Assembly: GCF_009183415.1 (NCBI RefSeq)
Contig: NZ_WEHU01000007.1
Location: 150,347 to 214,346 of the forward strand
Length of the DNA stretch: 64,000 nt
Source of the DNA: Bacillus sp. B1-b2
GTDB taxonomy: Bacteria; Bacillota; Bacilli; Bacillales; Cytobacillaceae
Direction of reading: 5' to 3'
Part shown: piece after piece, positions 8,518 to 17,914 of the stretch
How positions within the stretch are numbered: position 1 is the stretch's first letter
Layout: every line of letters begins with the position of its first letter
Translations under genes and position numbers: made by a program
The notes under the pieces: model-generated
What the model was told of the DNA's origin: nothing
Seen by the model: only the letters and a program-made list of their open reading frames with translations
Databases searched by the model: none

Positions 8518-9972
8518 TTATTTTAATTCATTCTCATTTATTTGTTGTAAAATATCATCAATATCTATATCCTCATCATCCTTAGAAGATGCTACTTCTC
8601 CAACCGATTCTTCAAAAAGATCTTCCACTCCTAGTTCTGCAGCCAGTTCAGAAAGATCAAAATCATCCTCTTCGTTAGTTTCACTAATTTGCTCAATGCC
8701 TTGGGACATATAGGTTATTTGTTTTTGTCTTTCTTTAAATTCGTTATATTCTTCCACTAATCCCTTAGCCAATCGCTTAGGAAATGCCTCCGCTTTAAAA
8801 AATGTATAAACAGTTACAGAAAAATCATTTTGTTCTTCAATATACCCAGAAAAAACAGTACCGTTTAGGGGTAATTTATTAATAATTTCATCTCTAGCAT
8901 CATCAATAAAAGAACTACCAACTTTTAATTTTGAATCAATAATAGCTAAAATCCCTATATGGTGAATTTTGGCCATTTGATTTGTCTCTGGATTAATCAA
9001 TTCTATAGGATCGTGAAAGCTATTTTTATCGAGAGACTCAGAAAACATTTTATTAATATCATGACCATTTTTTATTTCAGAAGCAGGTTTAGTTACCTTA
9101 CTTATGAATAAACAACCTTGATGCTCTAAAATTGTTCTTCTAAAATCAGCACTATCAAAAGTAACCGAGGTTCCACCACCAGTAGTAGCAGTATTTAGTT
9201 CATGAAACTCTTCAACTAGTTTAATATTTGCATAGTCTCGGTAATTTTCAATTCCTTTTCTCTCATTTTCTAGTAAACTATTGAACTCTTCATACATTAG
9301 TTGGTTATCAGGATAGACTACAAATGCTACACCTTTATTAGGGTTTTTGGCAATATCATCAATTTTTTTAGTGAAATTATTTACTTGTCTTAATACATCA
9401 GGACCATCCGCTCTAGTAGGGATAGTAGCCACTACACCAATCTTTGTAAATCGCTTACGAGCAATTTTAGTAGCCTCAATTAAGTATTTTTTTGGCTCTT
9501 TTTTTATCTCATCTATACCATATTTTTCTTTTAATTTATTAAACTCTTCTTGAATTTTAGGTTTATTGTTATATTCATAAAATTCTTCAATTGCCTTTAC
9601 GATAGTAGAGGTACCCGTTCCGCCACCTAGACCAGCAAAAAACATTACTAAGTCGTCAGTCGGTCTAACTCTATCTTTTATGAAACTTTTTAGTTGCTCT
9701 TTAACTTTTTCATTTGTTTCTAAAATTTGCATTGCCTCTTCAGGATTCTTACCTAAACCACCCAGCTCTAGACTCTCTCTATTATTGGGAGTGATGTGCT
9801 TTAATCCCGCTAAATCACCATCATTACTGTTTAATGCTAGACAATTATATACAGAAGTACCATCAGCATTTTTTATAGCTGCAAATTGATCTGCCATTCT
9901 TGAACCGGCTTGTCCAAACCCAACCATAGTAATGTTAATAGCAGGTTTATTTTTTGTGAATGTTTTAGCCAT
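8518..9972 (-). CDS. tubZ: TubZ, tubulin/FtsZ-like plasmid partition GTPase
   Basis: The start at 9972 gives 484 aa, the same length as pBtoxis TubZ as I recall it. AAGGAG lies nine bases before this ATG, while an upstream in-frame ATG would abut it. The tubulin signature is FFAGLGGGTGTST at about residues 111-123. The N-terminal nucleotide-binding start reads NITMVGFGQAGSRMAD, and a later motif reads IGVVATIPTRADGPDVL. Known role: GTP-dependent treadmilling filaments that move plasmids bound by TubR at centromere tubC. The C-terminal tail is strongly acidic (DDEDIDIDDILQQ), the region that in this family contacts TubR-DNA. It forms an operon with tubR 33 bases upstream. Related RepX of pXO1 has also been linked to replication. 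Confidence 0.93.
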   Translation of the reverse strand: MAKTFTKNKPAINITMVGFGQAGSRMADQFAAIKNADGTSVYNCLALNSNDGDLAGLKHITPNNRESLELGGLGKNPEEAMQILETNEKVKEQLKSFIKDRVRPTDDLVMFFAGLGGGTGTSTIVKAIEEFYEYNNKPKIQEEFNKLKEKYGIDEIKKEPKKYLIEATKIARKRFTKIGVVATIPTRADGPDVLRQVNNFTKKIDDIAKNPNKGVAFVVYPDNQLMYEEFNSLLENERKGIENYRDYANIKLVEEFHELNTATTGGGTSVTFDSADFRRTILEHQGCLFISKVTKPASEIKNGHDINKMFSESLDKNSFHDPIELINPETNQMAKIHHIGILAIIDSKLKVGSSFIDDARDEIINKLPLNGTVFSGYIEEQNDFSVTVYTFFKAEAFPKRLAKGLVEEYNEFKERQKQITYMSQGIEQISETNEEDDFDLSELAAELGVEDLFEESVGEVASSKDDEDIDIDDILQQINENELK

Positions 9973-10005
9973 TATTTTCATCTCCTTATTTACTAATAAT
10001 CTTCT

Positions 10006-10380
10006 TCATCCATAAAGTCTTTGAATTACTTGTTTGCCGCGAATAGTTAAAAACAAATGCTTATATGGTGGAACAGCTTTATAATATATCAACGACATTG
10101 CTAACAAACGCTCAACTATTTTTTCCGCTTGTTTTCTATGTATGTAATCATCCTTGCAAACAAATGAATAACGTTTATTTTTTTCAACTCTATGTTTTCG
10201 TTCTACCTGTACTTTTTCAGATATTTCTCCAACTGTTACAATACTGTCCTTTTCGTTCTTTGCAATAAAGAGAAATACTTTTTTTAATACTGTGTCATTA
10301 GATATTAAATCGGTGAATAAATCTAATGTTTCTGGATCAAATTTTGTATTTTTATATTTTTGATGAAGCTCTAAGTCCAA
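10006..10380 (-). CDS. tubR: TubR-like DNA-binding partition adaptor
   Basis: The 124-aa product starts at a TTG (10380) with AAGGAGG six bases upstream. It is basic, with a predicted winged-helix core (EISEKVQVERKHRVEKNKRY and the following KQAEKIVERLLAMSLIYYK). Its position directly before tubZ and its size (family members are about 105-120 aa) fit TubR, which binds centromere repeats and links them to TubZ, and represses its own operon. The call rests mainly on gene order, because TubR sequences diverge strongly. The upstream region carries AGTTACT repeats suited to be its binding sites. Confidence 0.8.
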   Translation of the reverse strand: MDLELHQKYKNTKFDPETLDLFTDLISNDTVLKKVFLFIAKNEKDSIVTVGEISEKVQVERKHRVEKNKRYSFVCKDDYIHRKQAEKIVERLLAMSLIYYKAVPPYKHLFLTIRGKQVIQRLYG

Positions 10381-10436
10381 TATTATCCTCCTTTACTAAG
10401 ATATTCTTATAATTTAAATATATAATAACCAATTAA

Positions 10437-10804
10437 AGTTACTAATTCAAGTGTCTACACTTTTAATAAATAAAATATCATATGAAATATATCTCACAAA
10501 CCCAATAATATCAACGATTTACTCATAGTTACTAAAATAAGTTACTTTATGGATCGATTATAAGTTATCTCACTTAATTTTCAGTAATTATTGCTTAGAA
10601 AAATAAATTTAATTTATCTAAAAGTCACAAATTAGTATTTTTAGTTATTTCGCTATCATTTGAAGGTATTTTTTTATATTAAATAATTAATATAGTAACT
10701 ATATTTAGTTACTATATTAAAAACCTTATATACCTTGATATTTTTTATATATTACAGTTCCATAAATAAGTAGCAAATGATATGGTTACCACTATTAGTT
10801 ACTA
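10437..10804. repeat. tubC: Candidate tubC centromere: AGTTACT[AT] iterons
   Basis: AGTTACT occurs at 10437, 10527, 10540, 10707 and 10797, with an inverted copy AGTAACT at 10694. Degenerate copies are at 10563 (AGTTATCT), 10643 (AGTTATTT) and 10784 (GGTTACCA). Two pairs are spaced exactly 90 bases apart (10437/10527 and 10707/10797). The inverted pair at 10694/10707 is the core of a perfect 15-bp inverted repeat (10687-10701 and 10706-10720). The array lies immediately upstream of tubR, where centromeres of this system are found. Confidence 0.6.
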
Positions 10805-11164
10805 CTTATTTAATTTGTTTTTTCATAGTGGTTTTACATCTAAATTATATAAGCACTGCAAATAGCATTCATATAAACCAATGTTTTACGTAACTCTTAC
10901 ATCAACTCAATAAACACTTTCCTTACTCTAAACATACTTTTTACATTAATCAAACATAAACGAGAGATTAACATGGCTTCTTCTAAAAAGAAGACTTATA
11001 AGTCAGTTTATTCGCAATTAGATTACTAACTCGAATATAGATGACTCCCATTTTCATTGTCCTTCACCTATAAAATTTAGATGAAACAGTTCATATTTTA
11101 TTCACTTTTTTATACACTCGTGATTTTATAAAAAATGCTGACTTTTTTAATTAATTCCAACTGC

Positions 11165-11235
11165 TTACGGATATCCTATTACGGATAAGGTTATTTGTCC
11201 GTGAGCGGACATCCTTAACAGAGGATGATGTTAAC
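11165..11235. other. GC-richer island with short inverted repeats, possible oriT
   Basis: TTACGGAT occurs twice (from 11165 and 11180). GTCCG (11197-11201) pairs with CGGAC (11206-11210) across a 4-base loop. GGAC-ATCC and GAGGATGATG follow. It stands out in an AT-rich 1.2-kb stretch just upstream of the Replic_Relax/coupling-protein operon. oriT is an inference from location and structure only. Confidence 0.3.
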
Positions 11236-11485
11236 CCTTGATAAACTTATATTTTTTTATGTTTTCAAACCCCAACTTCATATGTTTTTAGAGTTAGAAA
11301 ACACACATCATTTTATGTTTTTTGTACTCTAATCAAAATTTATTTTTTACAGTAGTTTTCTCGAGTGTTTTTACTAGTGATTAGTATGCCTAATGAATGA
11401 ATAATACTAATATTTATGCATAAAACTCTAGTTGTTAGGATCATCCCAAAATGATATACTAGTCACAGTTTAATAATACAAAGGG

Positions 11486-11540
11486 AAAAACCCTCAAAAT
11501 GATGAAGATTGATTCTTCACTATTTTGGGGGTTTTTCTGA
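11486..11540 (+). terminator. Leader hairpin (attenuator-like) before the transfer operon
   Basis: The arms 11486-11507 and 11515-11536 form a long stem with few mismatches, followed by a T-run. It ends about 20 bases before the TTG start at 11558, so it would act on the operon's own transcript. It begins with GGGAAAAACCC, like the leaders at 15561, 21065 and 30928. Confidence 0.75.
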
Positions 11541-11557
11541 TTTAAGGAGGAGGAAAT

Positions 11558-12850
11558 TTGGAATCAGCCAGAGTATGGTATGGATTTGATAATGAACATG
11601 AAAAAAGAAAAGGAGCCTGGATAAATTTAACTGATTTGGAGCTATTATCACTTATTTGGACTAACCGTTATTTAACTAATAAGCAATTAACCAAATATGG
11701 TAATCAATTATTTGGATATAAAGGGGATTCTATTCAAAAGAAATTAAAGAGGTGGTCAAATTACGCTATTGTAAAAATAGAATATCAGTCCGTTCTAAAT
11801 AAACCACCTATATCATGTTATTACTTAGGAAAGAATGGTATAAACATTTTAAAACAAGAAGGAATTATTAAGGAAGAAGAAAAAGCTATAAATATCAATA
11901 ATTACATTAGAAACTCTTCTCATTATTTAGGAATTCAAGATGTGGTTATAGATACTCTCATAGCTTTAAAAACAAATAGGAAAAACATAATTTCAATACA
12001 TCCCAACAAAGATACCTACAAAAATGAAGTTGGTGAACCATTTATTGTCCCTGATTGGGTATTTAGAAAAGGTAGTCGCACTCTAAATATTGAATATGAC
12101 ACAGGTTTACAGACAATGACAAAAATCAAAGAAAAAATAAGAAATTACATCAAATTAAGTAAACACAAACCTGAGGAAGAACATTATGTATTAATATCAG
12201 TTGCAGATAACAGCAATATCTATACAGTAAAGTATTATGATGATAGAAGAACTAGGGTTTTAAATATAAAAGACACCATAATTCATAAAGGCGCTGATAA
12301 GATCTCTAACCTTCACTTTTATGTTACTACAGCTAGTCGCTCACCAATTATTGCAAACAATATATTAAAAGGAATTTATCCATTTGATAAATCTACTTTT
12401 AAGTCTGAACAAGAACTTTTTGAACTATCAATGGAAATAAGCAATTCTAATTATCAATTGGTGCCTCTTCCAAAAAAGGAAATATTTCATAATGATAGTT
12501 ATAACATTGGAGAGATAGCACAATATGAATTGATTCATAAAGAAAGAACCAATTCAAAACAAGTTTTAGTTTTGAATATAGTGGAAGAGGCAAGTGTTGC
12601 TGCATTAAACAAAATAAATTTTTTAGAAGAAGAGAACAAAAATAATAAATTTAAACAAGAGGTTTCACACCTTCTTATTGTTTATCAGAGTAGATCAGAA
12701 CTAGAAAATGACATTGTAATGAAAAATTATGAAACACTAAAATTTACAGATACTAAAAATTGGCCATTACTTCTCCAAGGAGAAAAGCAGCTAACATTGG
12801 AGAAGAAAAAGGGGGGCAGAGTACTTGAAAGAACTAAAGGTTCATCCTAA
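11558..12850 (+). CDS. Replic_Relax-like protein (replication-relaxation family), 430 aa
   Basis: The TTG start has GGAGGAGG upstream. Residues about 20-110 form a winged-helix-like region (LTDLELLSLIWTNRYLTNKQ, LKRWSNYAIVKIEYQ, YYLGKNGINILKQEG). Residues about 125-220 contain DWVFRKGSRTLNIEYDTG and a nuclease-like alternation of strands and helices. This layout resembles the Replic_Relax family found next to coupling proteins on Gram-positive plasmids and thought to act in relaxosome or replication initiation. The stop overlaps the coupling-protein start, so the two are translationally coupled and probably work together in processing or recruiting plasmid DNA. No HUH or MobL-type relaxase motif is visible. 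It is one of two such proteins here; the other is at 16555. Confidence 0.65.
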   Translation: MESARVWYGFDNEHEKRKGAWINLTDLELLSLIWTNRYLTNKQLTKYGNQLFGYKGDSIQKKLKRWSNYAIVKIEYQSVLNKPPISCYYLGKNGINILKQEGIIKEEEKAININNYIRNSSHYLGIQDVVIDTLIALKTNRKNIISIHPNKDTYKNEVGEPFIVPDWVFRKGSRTLNIEYDTGLQTMTKIKEKIRNYIKLSKHKPEEEHYVLISVADNSNIYTVKYYDDRRTRVLNIKDTIIHKGADKISNLHFYVTTASRSPIIANNILKGIYPFDKSTFKSEQELFELSMEISNSNYQLVPLPKKEIFHNDSYNIGEIAQYELIHKERTNSKQVLVLNIVEEASVAALNKINFLEEENKNNKFKQEVSHLLIVYQSRSELENDIVMKNYETLKFTDTKNWPLLLQGEKQLTLEKKKGGRVLERTKGSS

Positions 12851-15449
12851 GCTCCCTGGGATCACTATTTTAGTTACTGGGTTAGTCTCTGTTTTTTTAT
12901 CAGTTAGAAGTATTTGTAACTATCTTTTCTTAGTTATTGGGCAGTTTTACAATAGTGTTCCTAGCTTCGTTTTATTTGGTAACAGCTTAAGTCCAGGCTT
13001 AATTGGTTTTCTTACATGTACAGTCTTCTTGATTATCTCTTGGTTAGTAAGTACAAAATATGAAAAAACACAAAAAAAGTTGTGGAGAAGCCTATGGTTT
13101 TGGAATATGTTCATTGGAATAACAGCCTATTATATGTGGTTAATCACAGCACCTGTTTATAATACGCTCATTCCTTACCTAGGAAATCTTATCAATAGCA
13201 TACATGTAGATAATATTTGGTTTAATGTAGCTGTTGGGGATATTAACACTTTGTTTTACACCTTAGTTTTTACTCCCTCAATAGTTACAAGTATTATTTT
13301 AATTTGGTTGGGTGGACAATATTCCCAATACTCTAAACAAATTAAAGAAGCATTTGAAAAATTTGAATTTAAAAATGTATATTTACAAAAATGGTTTAGA
13401 AATAGTAAAGAAGAGGTTTGGCCAGACGTTGTTCTAGGTCCCGATTCTCAAACTAAAGAACTTATTATTCAACCTGGTAAAGATAGATCATTACATAATG
13501 GCATATTCGGACCACCAGGAACAGGAAAAACATCAGCATTAATATTACCTATCATTAATCAGGATTTGCACTGGCTAACAAAGTTTATCAATGTATTTCC
13601 TAAAGTCTCTAAATTATCCAATTATAAAACGGAGGAAATAAGAGGAACATATTTAAGTAGTATTAGTATAATTGAACCATCTAACGATTTGTGTCAGAAA
13701 GCATTTCAATTAGTTAAAGCTCATGATATACCTGAAGAGGCTGTATTCTATATTGACCCTACGAACCCCAATACACCATCTATTAATCCCATGCAAGGAC
13801 CAGTTGACCAGGTAGCCGAAGCATTTGCAATGGTAATGGATGGAATTCAAGAAGGGGGAACAGGAAACTTTTTCTTTCAACAAAGTCAAAGAAACCACTT
13901 AAAAAACTATATTTATCTATTAAAATTACACGACCCGTCTACAGAGGCACAATTTGATACTTTATTAAAAATGTACAATGATCCTCAAATTGTTAGGCAT
14001 ATGCATTTAAAGTTAAAGGAAACTATCCCTAAAGATTATCACCTTATTAAAGATAGGGATGAACGAAACCATTGGGATATCGTAAAACAAATTGATAATT
14101 GGTTTAACATGAACCATATTCCTAAAACTAGTCGAAATGGAGCTAATGAACAAGTTAAAGAAGGCGAATACTATGGGGAAACAGCTTATTTTGACGCACA
14201 AGGAGAATATGTTCAGGGGCTAAGAAACGTTCTAAATGATATAGGAGCAAATAAACTGATAAGACGCGTACTATTTGATAAATCAGAGTTTTCTTTTGAC
14301 GAGCACTTAAATAGAGGCGGTATATTATTAGTCAATACGGCAAAAGATGATTTAGGAGGTCTTTCTAACGTTTTAGGGAAGTTTGTTTTGCTAAGCCTAC
14401 AGAATGCTGTATATAGGAGAACACCTCTAACTAGTACTTTTGCACATATAATCATCGATGAATTTCCAGACTATATTTATTTACCATTTAAAGAATTTAT
14501 ATCGCAAGCTAGAAAATATAAAGCTATTATTACTGTTGCAGCACAAACAGTAGCTCAATTGGCAGACAAATACGGAGAAATGTACATGCATACTTTGTTA
14601 ACTGGTTTTAGACACAAAATGGTTTATGGAGATATCTCTTATTTTGACGCACAATTATTCTCAAAATTATTAGGAGAAGAGGATAGTTATGAAGAAGGGA
14701 AAAACGAACAGACTGTTAGCCCTCTTCAAGAAGAACCTGTTATGCGATCCGGTAGTAGCTATCAACAAAAAACAGATGTCATTCTAACACCAAATAAGTT
14801 AATTTTTCAGGAGCCATTCCAAGCTGCTGTGAAAATAGTTGTTAATAATAAACCGATACCTGTAAGGCAGATTGATGCAAACTTTGTTCCAAAGGCTGAA
14901 TTTAAAGAAGCGAAAGTAAAAGTAATCCAGGAAAGTGCTAGTATTTGGTTAGAGTCAAAATCCTTAAATACGGAATTGTTTCACGAAACAGATAAAGCGC
15001 TATCCGAAATAATTGATATACCACTTCAAGAGGAAGAACCATTAATAGGAATTCCTCTTCCAGAAAAAGATGCTGTAGAGGATATAGAATTAGAATTAGT
15101 TGAATTTGATAGATACCCCGATAAATATTTATCTAAAAAAGAGATAAAAGAAGAAGCATATAAAACGAAGCCTATATCACAAAAAAGAACTTCTTTAGGC
15201 GAAAAAGCAATTAACATAAATGATGAGGTGGTTGACCTTGATGTATCAAGACTATTTTCAAAAAATATACCACCTTCGAATGAATTAGCTAATCAATCAG
15301 TATCAGAATTAGATGAAAAAGAAGAATCATTCTATAATGATTTAATAAAAGAAATTGATGATACTACAAAAGAGGGGAAGGTTGAGAAAAAGGAAGAAGG
15401 AAAATCTAGTCCTTTTGACTTTATTACTCCATTTTCTGATAAAAGTTAA
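12825..15449 (+). CDS. VirD4/TraG-type conjugative coupling protein, 874 aa
   Basis: The TTG start at 12825 is preceded by a GGGGGG run and overlaps the upstream gene by 26 bases. Four membrane segments lie in residues about 10-165. Walker A is GPPGTGKT (about residue 229) and Walker B IIIDEFPD (about 540), followed by the typical ARKYKAIITVAAQTVAQLADKYGE stretch in shorter form. The C-terminal 200 residues are acidic and probably disordered. T4CPs are hexameric inner-membrane ATPases that bring relaxosome DNA to the secretion channel. The protein is full length. No VirB4-like ATPase is encoded in this window, so its channel partner is either outside or is the Tad-like machine at 21-29 kb. 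Confidence 0.9.
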   Translation: MKELKVHPKLPGITILVTGLVSVFLSVRSICNYLFLVIGQFYNSVPSFVLFGNSLSPGLIGFLTCTVFLIISWLVSTKYEKTQKKLWRSLWFWNMFIGITAYYMWLITAPVYNTLIPYLGNLINSIHVDNIWFNVAVGDINTLFYTLVFTPSIVTSIILIWLGGQYSQYSKQIKEAFEKFEFKNVYLQKWFRNSKEEVWPDVVLGPDSQTKELIIQPGKDRSLHNGIFGPPGTGKTSALILPIINQDLHWLTKFINVFPKVSKLSNYKTEEIRGTYLSSISIIEPSNDLCQKAFQLVKAHDIPEEAVFYIDPTNPNTPSINPMQGPVDQVAEAFAMVMDGIQEGGTGNFFFQQSQRNHLKNYIYLLKLHDPSTEAQFDTLLKMYNDPQIVRHMHLKLKETIPKDYHLIKDRDERNHWDIVKQIDNWFNMNHIPKTSRNGANEQVKEGEYYGETAYFDAQGEYVQGLRNVLNDIGANKLIRRVLFDKSEFSFDEHLNRGGILLVNTAKDDLGGLSNVLGKFVLLSLQNAVYRRTPLTSTFAHIIIDEFPDYIYLPFKEFISQARKYKAIITVAAQTVAQLADKYGEMYMHTLLTGFRHKMVYGDISYFDAQLFSKLLGEEDSYEEGKNEQTVSPLQEEPVMRSGSSYQQKTDVILTPNKLIFQEPFQAAVKIVVNNKPIPVRQIDANFVPKAEFKEAKVKVIQESASIWLESKSLNTELFHETDKALSEIIDIPLQEEEPLIGIPLPEKDAVEDIELELVEFDRYPDKYLSKKEIKEEAYKTKPISQKRTSLGEKAININDEVVDLDVSRLFSKNIPPSNELANQSVSELDEKEESFYNDLIKEIDDTTKEGKVEKKEEGKSSPFDFITPFSDKS

Positions 15450-15560
15450 ATATATATCCTAGGTAATTTTCAGTAAGTATTGAAAAAATTAAAAATATAG
15501 GTTAAAATTCCAATAAGTTAGTAAACATAAAAAACAAATAATAAAATTAAATATTTAATG

Positions 15561-15618
15561 GGAACGACCCAAGACGAAGTAGTTTGAATAACTGCTTTTG
15601 TTTTGGGTCGTTTTTTAT
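15561..15618 (+). terminator. Leader hairpin before the S1-domain gene
   Basis: AACGACCCAA (15563-15572) pairs with TTGGGTCGTT (15603-15612), with an inner stem GAAGTAGTT/AACTGCTTT and a T-run after it. It sits about 35 bases upstream of the start at 15653. The leader at 30928-30985 is almost identical. Confidence 0.8.
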
Positions 15619-15652
15619 GTTTACAGTAAATTCACTATTAGGAGGGAAAATG

Positions 15653-16555
15653 ATGGCTGAAACACTAAAAACATCATGGGTTAATGACAACCAATTAAAT
15701 GAACTAGCAAAGATTAAGCGAGATAGAACTATAATTAAAGGAGCTGTAACTGCAGTATCAACAAGGGAAACCAAAGTATTAGAAGATGGAAAATATGTAA
15801 AAAAACAGATGGAAGTAGCAACATTTCTCTTAGAAGGTACAAACATTACAGCATATTGCCCAAGCAACGAATTTTCTGATCATGATTTCCGTTCATTAAA
15901 CGGTTTTACAGGATCAATTCAAGAAGTGATTGTAGACCAAATAGACATTGAAGACAATATTGTATTGGTATCAGTTAGGAAAGCGGATGATATCAGAAAA
16001 GCGGAATTCATGAAACAATTAGTAACACTAGAAGCTGAAGATTCCTTAAAGTCAACAATTTTTGACGGTGTAGTAAGAGGTTATAATCCAAACACGAGGA
16101 AGGTTTTTGTCCGTATTAATGGTGCAGATTGCTTTATGAACGCTAGACATTGGAGCTGGGAAAATGGAAATATTCAGCATGAAATTAATCGAGGAGAAAC
16201 AATACAAGTAAAAGTTTTGAGATTTGATAAAGAAAATAATCTTATTCAAGTTAGCAGAAGGGATACTCAAGATGATCCATTTAAAAAATTAATCGAACTT
16301 TATAATCAAAACAGTACAGTCGCTGGTAAAGTAACGAATCTAGACCCCATACATGGAATATTTGTTAAATTAGATGCAGGATTAGAAGTTAAAGGGATCC
16401 GTCCCCGTCACTTGCCAGAGCCAGTAGTTGGAGATATTGTTTCTTGCACTATCCGCTCCATCGATAAAGATAAAAGACATGCCAAAGTAACTATTACGGG
16501 GTATCCAAGGGGTAAAAAGAAAATCAAAGATGTCGCTTCATTCCTCTTTGAATAA
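15653..16555 (+). CDS. Multi-OB/S1-domain RNA-binding protein, 300 aa
   Basis: The start at 15653 has AGGAGGG seven bases upstream; an adjacent ATG at 15650 is possible. An S1-like OB fold is suggested at residues about 22-110 (RTIIKGAVTAVSTRETKVLE). Two clearer S1 domains follow at about 134-205 (FDGVVRGYNPNTRKVFVRIN) and 220-290 (VAGKVTNLDPIHGIFVKLDA). Tandem S1 domains bind single-stranded RNA, as in ribosomal protein S1. A plasmid copy inside a transfer region is unusual. Its gene has the same leader hairpin as the PKD-protein gene at 31040, which makes an RNA-level regulator of these leaders a testable idea. The TAATG junction couples it to the next gene. Confidence 0.8.
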   Translation: MAETLKTSWVNDNQLNELAKIKRDRTIIKGAVTAVSTRETKVLEDGKYVKKQMEVATFLLEGTNITAYCPSNEFSDHDFRSLNGFTGSIQEVIVDQIDIEDNIVLVSVRKADDIRKAEFMKQLVTLEAEDSLKSTIFDGVVRGYNPNTRKVFVRINGADCFMNARHWSWENGNIQHEINRGETIQVKVLRFDKENNLIQVSRRDTQDDPFKKLIELYNQNSTVAGKVTNLDPIHGIFVKLDAGLEVKGIRPRHLPEPVVGDIVSCTIRSIDKDKRHAKVTITGYPRGKKKIKDVASFLFE

Positions 16556-17511
16556 TGAATATTTCTGAACAAAATAACTTAGTAATGGACGATTTCCCTG
16601 TTTTCACCACAAGAAATGGTGAAATCCCTTTCTGGGACCATCCACTACTTAAAAGTAGTTATGTAAAACCTTCGAAATATTACCCATATACAGGGATAGA
16701 AGGTGCTATGACACTATTAAACAGAAAAATTATTGATGAAGCGGATTTTACCCTTATTAAAGTTCTAGGTGACGCTGTTTGTGCAAATGAGGACCAAATT
16801 AGGAGATATATGTCTTCTCTAATGAGTAGGTCAGAAACCTCTAAGCGTTTAGATCGATTGAGAACCAATGGTGTTGTAGATAGATGGAAAGTTAGAATAC
16901 GGGGTGATGAAGAAACACGACCTCCCGCTCCCTTTACATTAGGGGTAGCGGGTTATAGGCTACTAAAACATTATTATAGCGATCAGTTCTTTATGGCCCC
17001 TGATAGATGGGATAATTATGGTGTAGGTGGATTAAAACGATATGTATCAATGAATGAGCTTCGCTGCCAATTCATAGAAAAGAAAGTTGTTTCTAAATGG
17101 AAATGGAATGCTCGTCTAGCAAATAATGCTCGGTATAAGTTCCCAATGAGTGCAGCAGAAGTAAAAACCCCTAATGGGAATATTAACTTTCTTATTGACA
17201 GAGCACAAATGAACCAAAACTTTATTGGTTATTTCAGAGATAAGTTTGAGAATTGGAAATATGTCTATAATAAATATGGTAATTTACCAATTTCAGATTT
17301 TCCTGAAAATCCGCAAATCGTAATTATATATACATCTACCATATCTATTGCTGAAGCAATTCATAAAGAACTGTTATTAGATACATTACCATTTAATATT
17401 CTTTTCTTAGTTGAAGAATTAATAAATGAAAATTTAGAGAGTGCCTATTATCAACCACTGAAACATCAAAAATTACAAAGAATAAATGTTCATTTGCAGG
17501 GGAATTATTAA
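16555..17511 (+). CDS. Second Replic_Relax-like winged-helix protein, 318 aa
   Basis: The ATG overlaps the S1-gene stop (TAATG). Residues about 60-110 form a winged-helix region (IKVLGDAVCANEDQIRRYMS, then SKRLDRLRTNGVVDRWKVRI). Residues about 180-260 have the conserved-looking AAEVKTPNGNINFLIDRAQM, similar in position to the EYDTG part of the protein at 11558. The N-terminal tail is extended. It is probably a DNA-binding transfer or replication accessory protein. The family call is tentative. It is co-transcribed with the S1 protein, linking RNA and DNA handling in one unit. Confidence 0.55.
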   Translation: MNISEQNNLVMDDFPVFTTRNGEIPFWDHPLLKSSYVKPSKYYPYTGIEGAMTLLNRKIIDEADFTLIKVLGDAVCANEDQIRRYMSSLMSRSETSKRLDRLRTNGVVDRWKVRIRGDEETRPPAPFTLGVAGYRLLKHYYSDQFFMAPDRWDNYGVGGLKRYVSMNELRCQFIEKKVVSKWKWNARLANNARYKFPMSAAEVKTPNGNINFLIDRAQMNQNFIGYFRDKFENWKYVYNKYGNLPISDFPENPQIVIIYTSTISIAEAIHKELLLDTLPFNILFLVEELINENLESAYYQPLKHQKLQRINVHLQGNY

Positions 17512-17605
17512 TTAAATTTCCCTGTAATTATATATCATTATTAAAATGCTGTAAGTATCATAAAAGAACAAATTACCTTAAAAGAGATGAACTTTTAATT
17601 ATGTA

Positions 17606-17639
17606 TAGCGGCCCTTATCCAGAACCGCTATTTTTTTAT
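17606..17639 (+). terminator. Terminator after the S1/Replic_Relax unit
   Basis: ATAGCGG (17606-17612) pairs with CCGCTAT (17626-17632), followed by TTTTTTT. Confidence 0.8.
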
Positions 17640-17738
17640 TTTTACTTTCTTAACTGCTGCTGATTTTTTCCCTAGCTCTCCAAACTGTTTTAAAACTTCC
17701 TTAGATACAGGACTAATTACAGTGTTTTTTTTTGCCAT
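17637..17738 (-). CDS. 33-aa basic peptide
   Basis: On the minus strand an ATG at 17738 has AAAGGAGC upstream. The peptide reads MAKKNTVISPVSKEVLKQFG and ends SAAVKKVK. It is strongly basic and has no membrane segment. It is convergent with the S1/Replic_Relax unit. It could be a small nucleic-acid-binding peptide; no family recognised. The good ribosome binding site is the main support. Confidence 0.5.
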
Positions 17739-17865
17739 ATAAAAAGCTCCTTTTATATAAAATTATTCGTCTATTTAAAGTTTGTCCAAAATTCTAGTTT
17801 CTATACGTTCTAAACCTCTCCTCCTCCTCATACTCTATCAATATAACAATTTGGCATACTGACAC

Positions 17866-17886
17866 TGAGATAAAGTAGGGCAAAAC
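17866..17886. promoter_or_regulatory. Possible operator/relaxosome site before the RHH pair
   Basis: GTAGGGCAAAAC (17875-17886) resembles GTAAGGCAAAA of the inverted repeat at 19024-19034 behind the same two genes. The bases before it (ACTGACACTG) also resemble the flank of that site. Confidence 0.35.
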
Positions 17887-17914
17887 AAAAAAAGAAGAGG
17901 GGGAAGAGAGGGCT

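Larger units (their letters stand above)
10381..11557. other. 1.2-kb AT-rich maintenance/transfer intergenic region
   Basis: No supported gene. It holds the candidate tubC repeats (10437-10804), an extra TTACGTAA at 10886, a GC-richer island with short inverted repeats at 11165-11235 and a leader hairpin at 11486-11540 before the transfer operon. The divergent promoters for tubR and the transfer operon must lie here. Confidence 0.6.

Noticed and set aside
10973..11029. 17-codon frame MASSKKKTYKSVYSQLDY
   Set aside because: The ribosome site is weak and nothing else supports translation.
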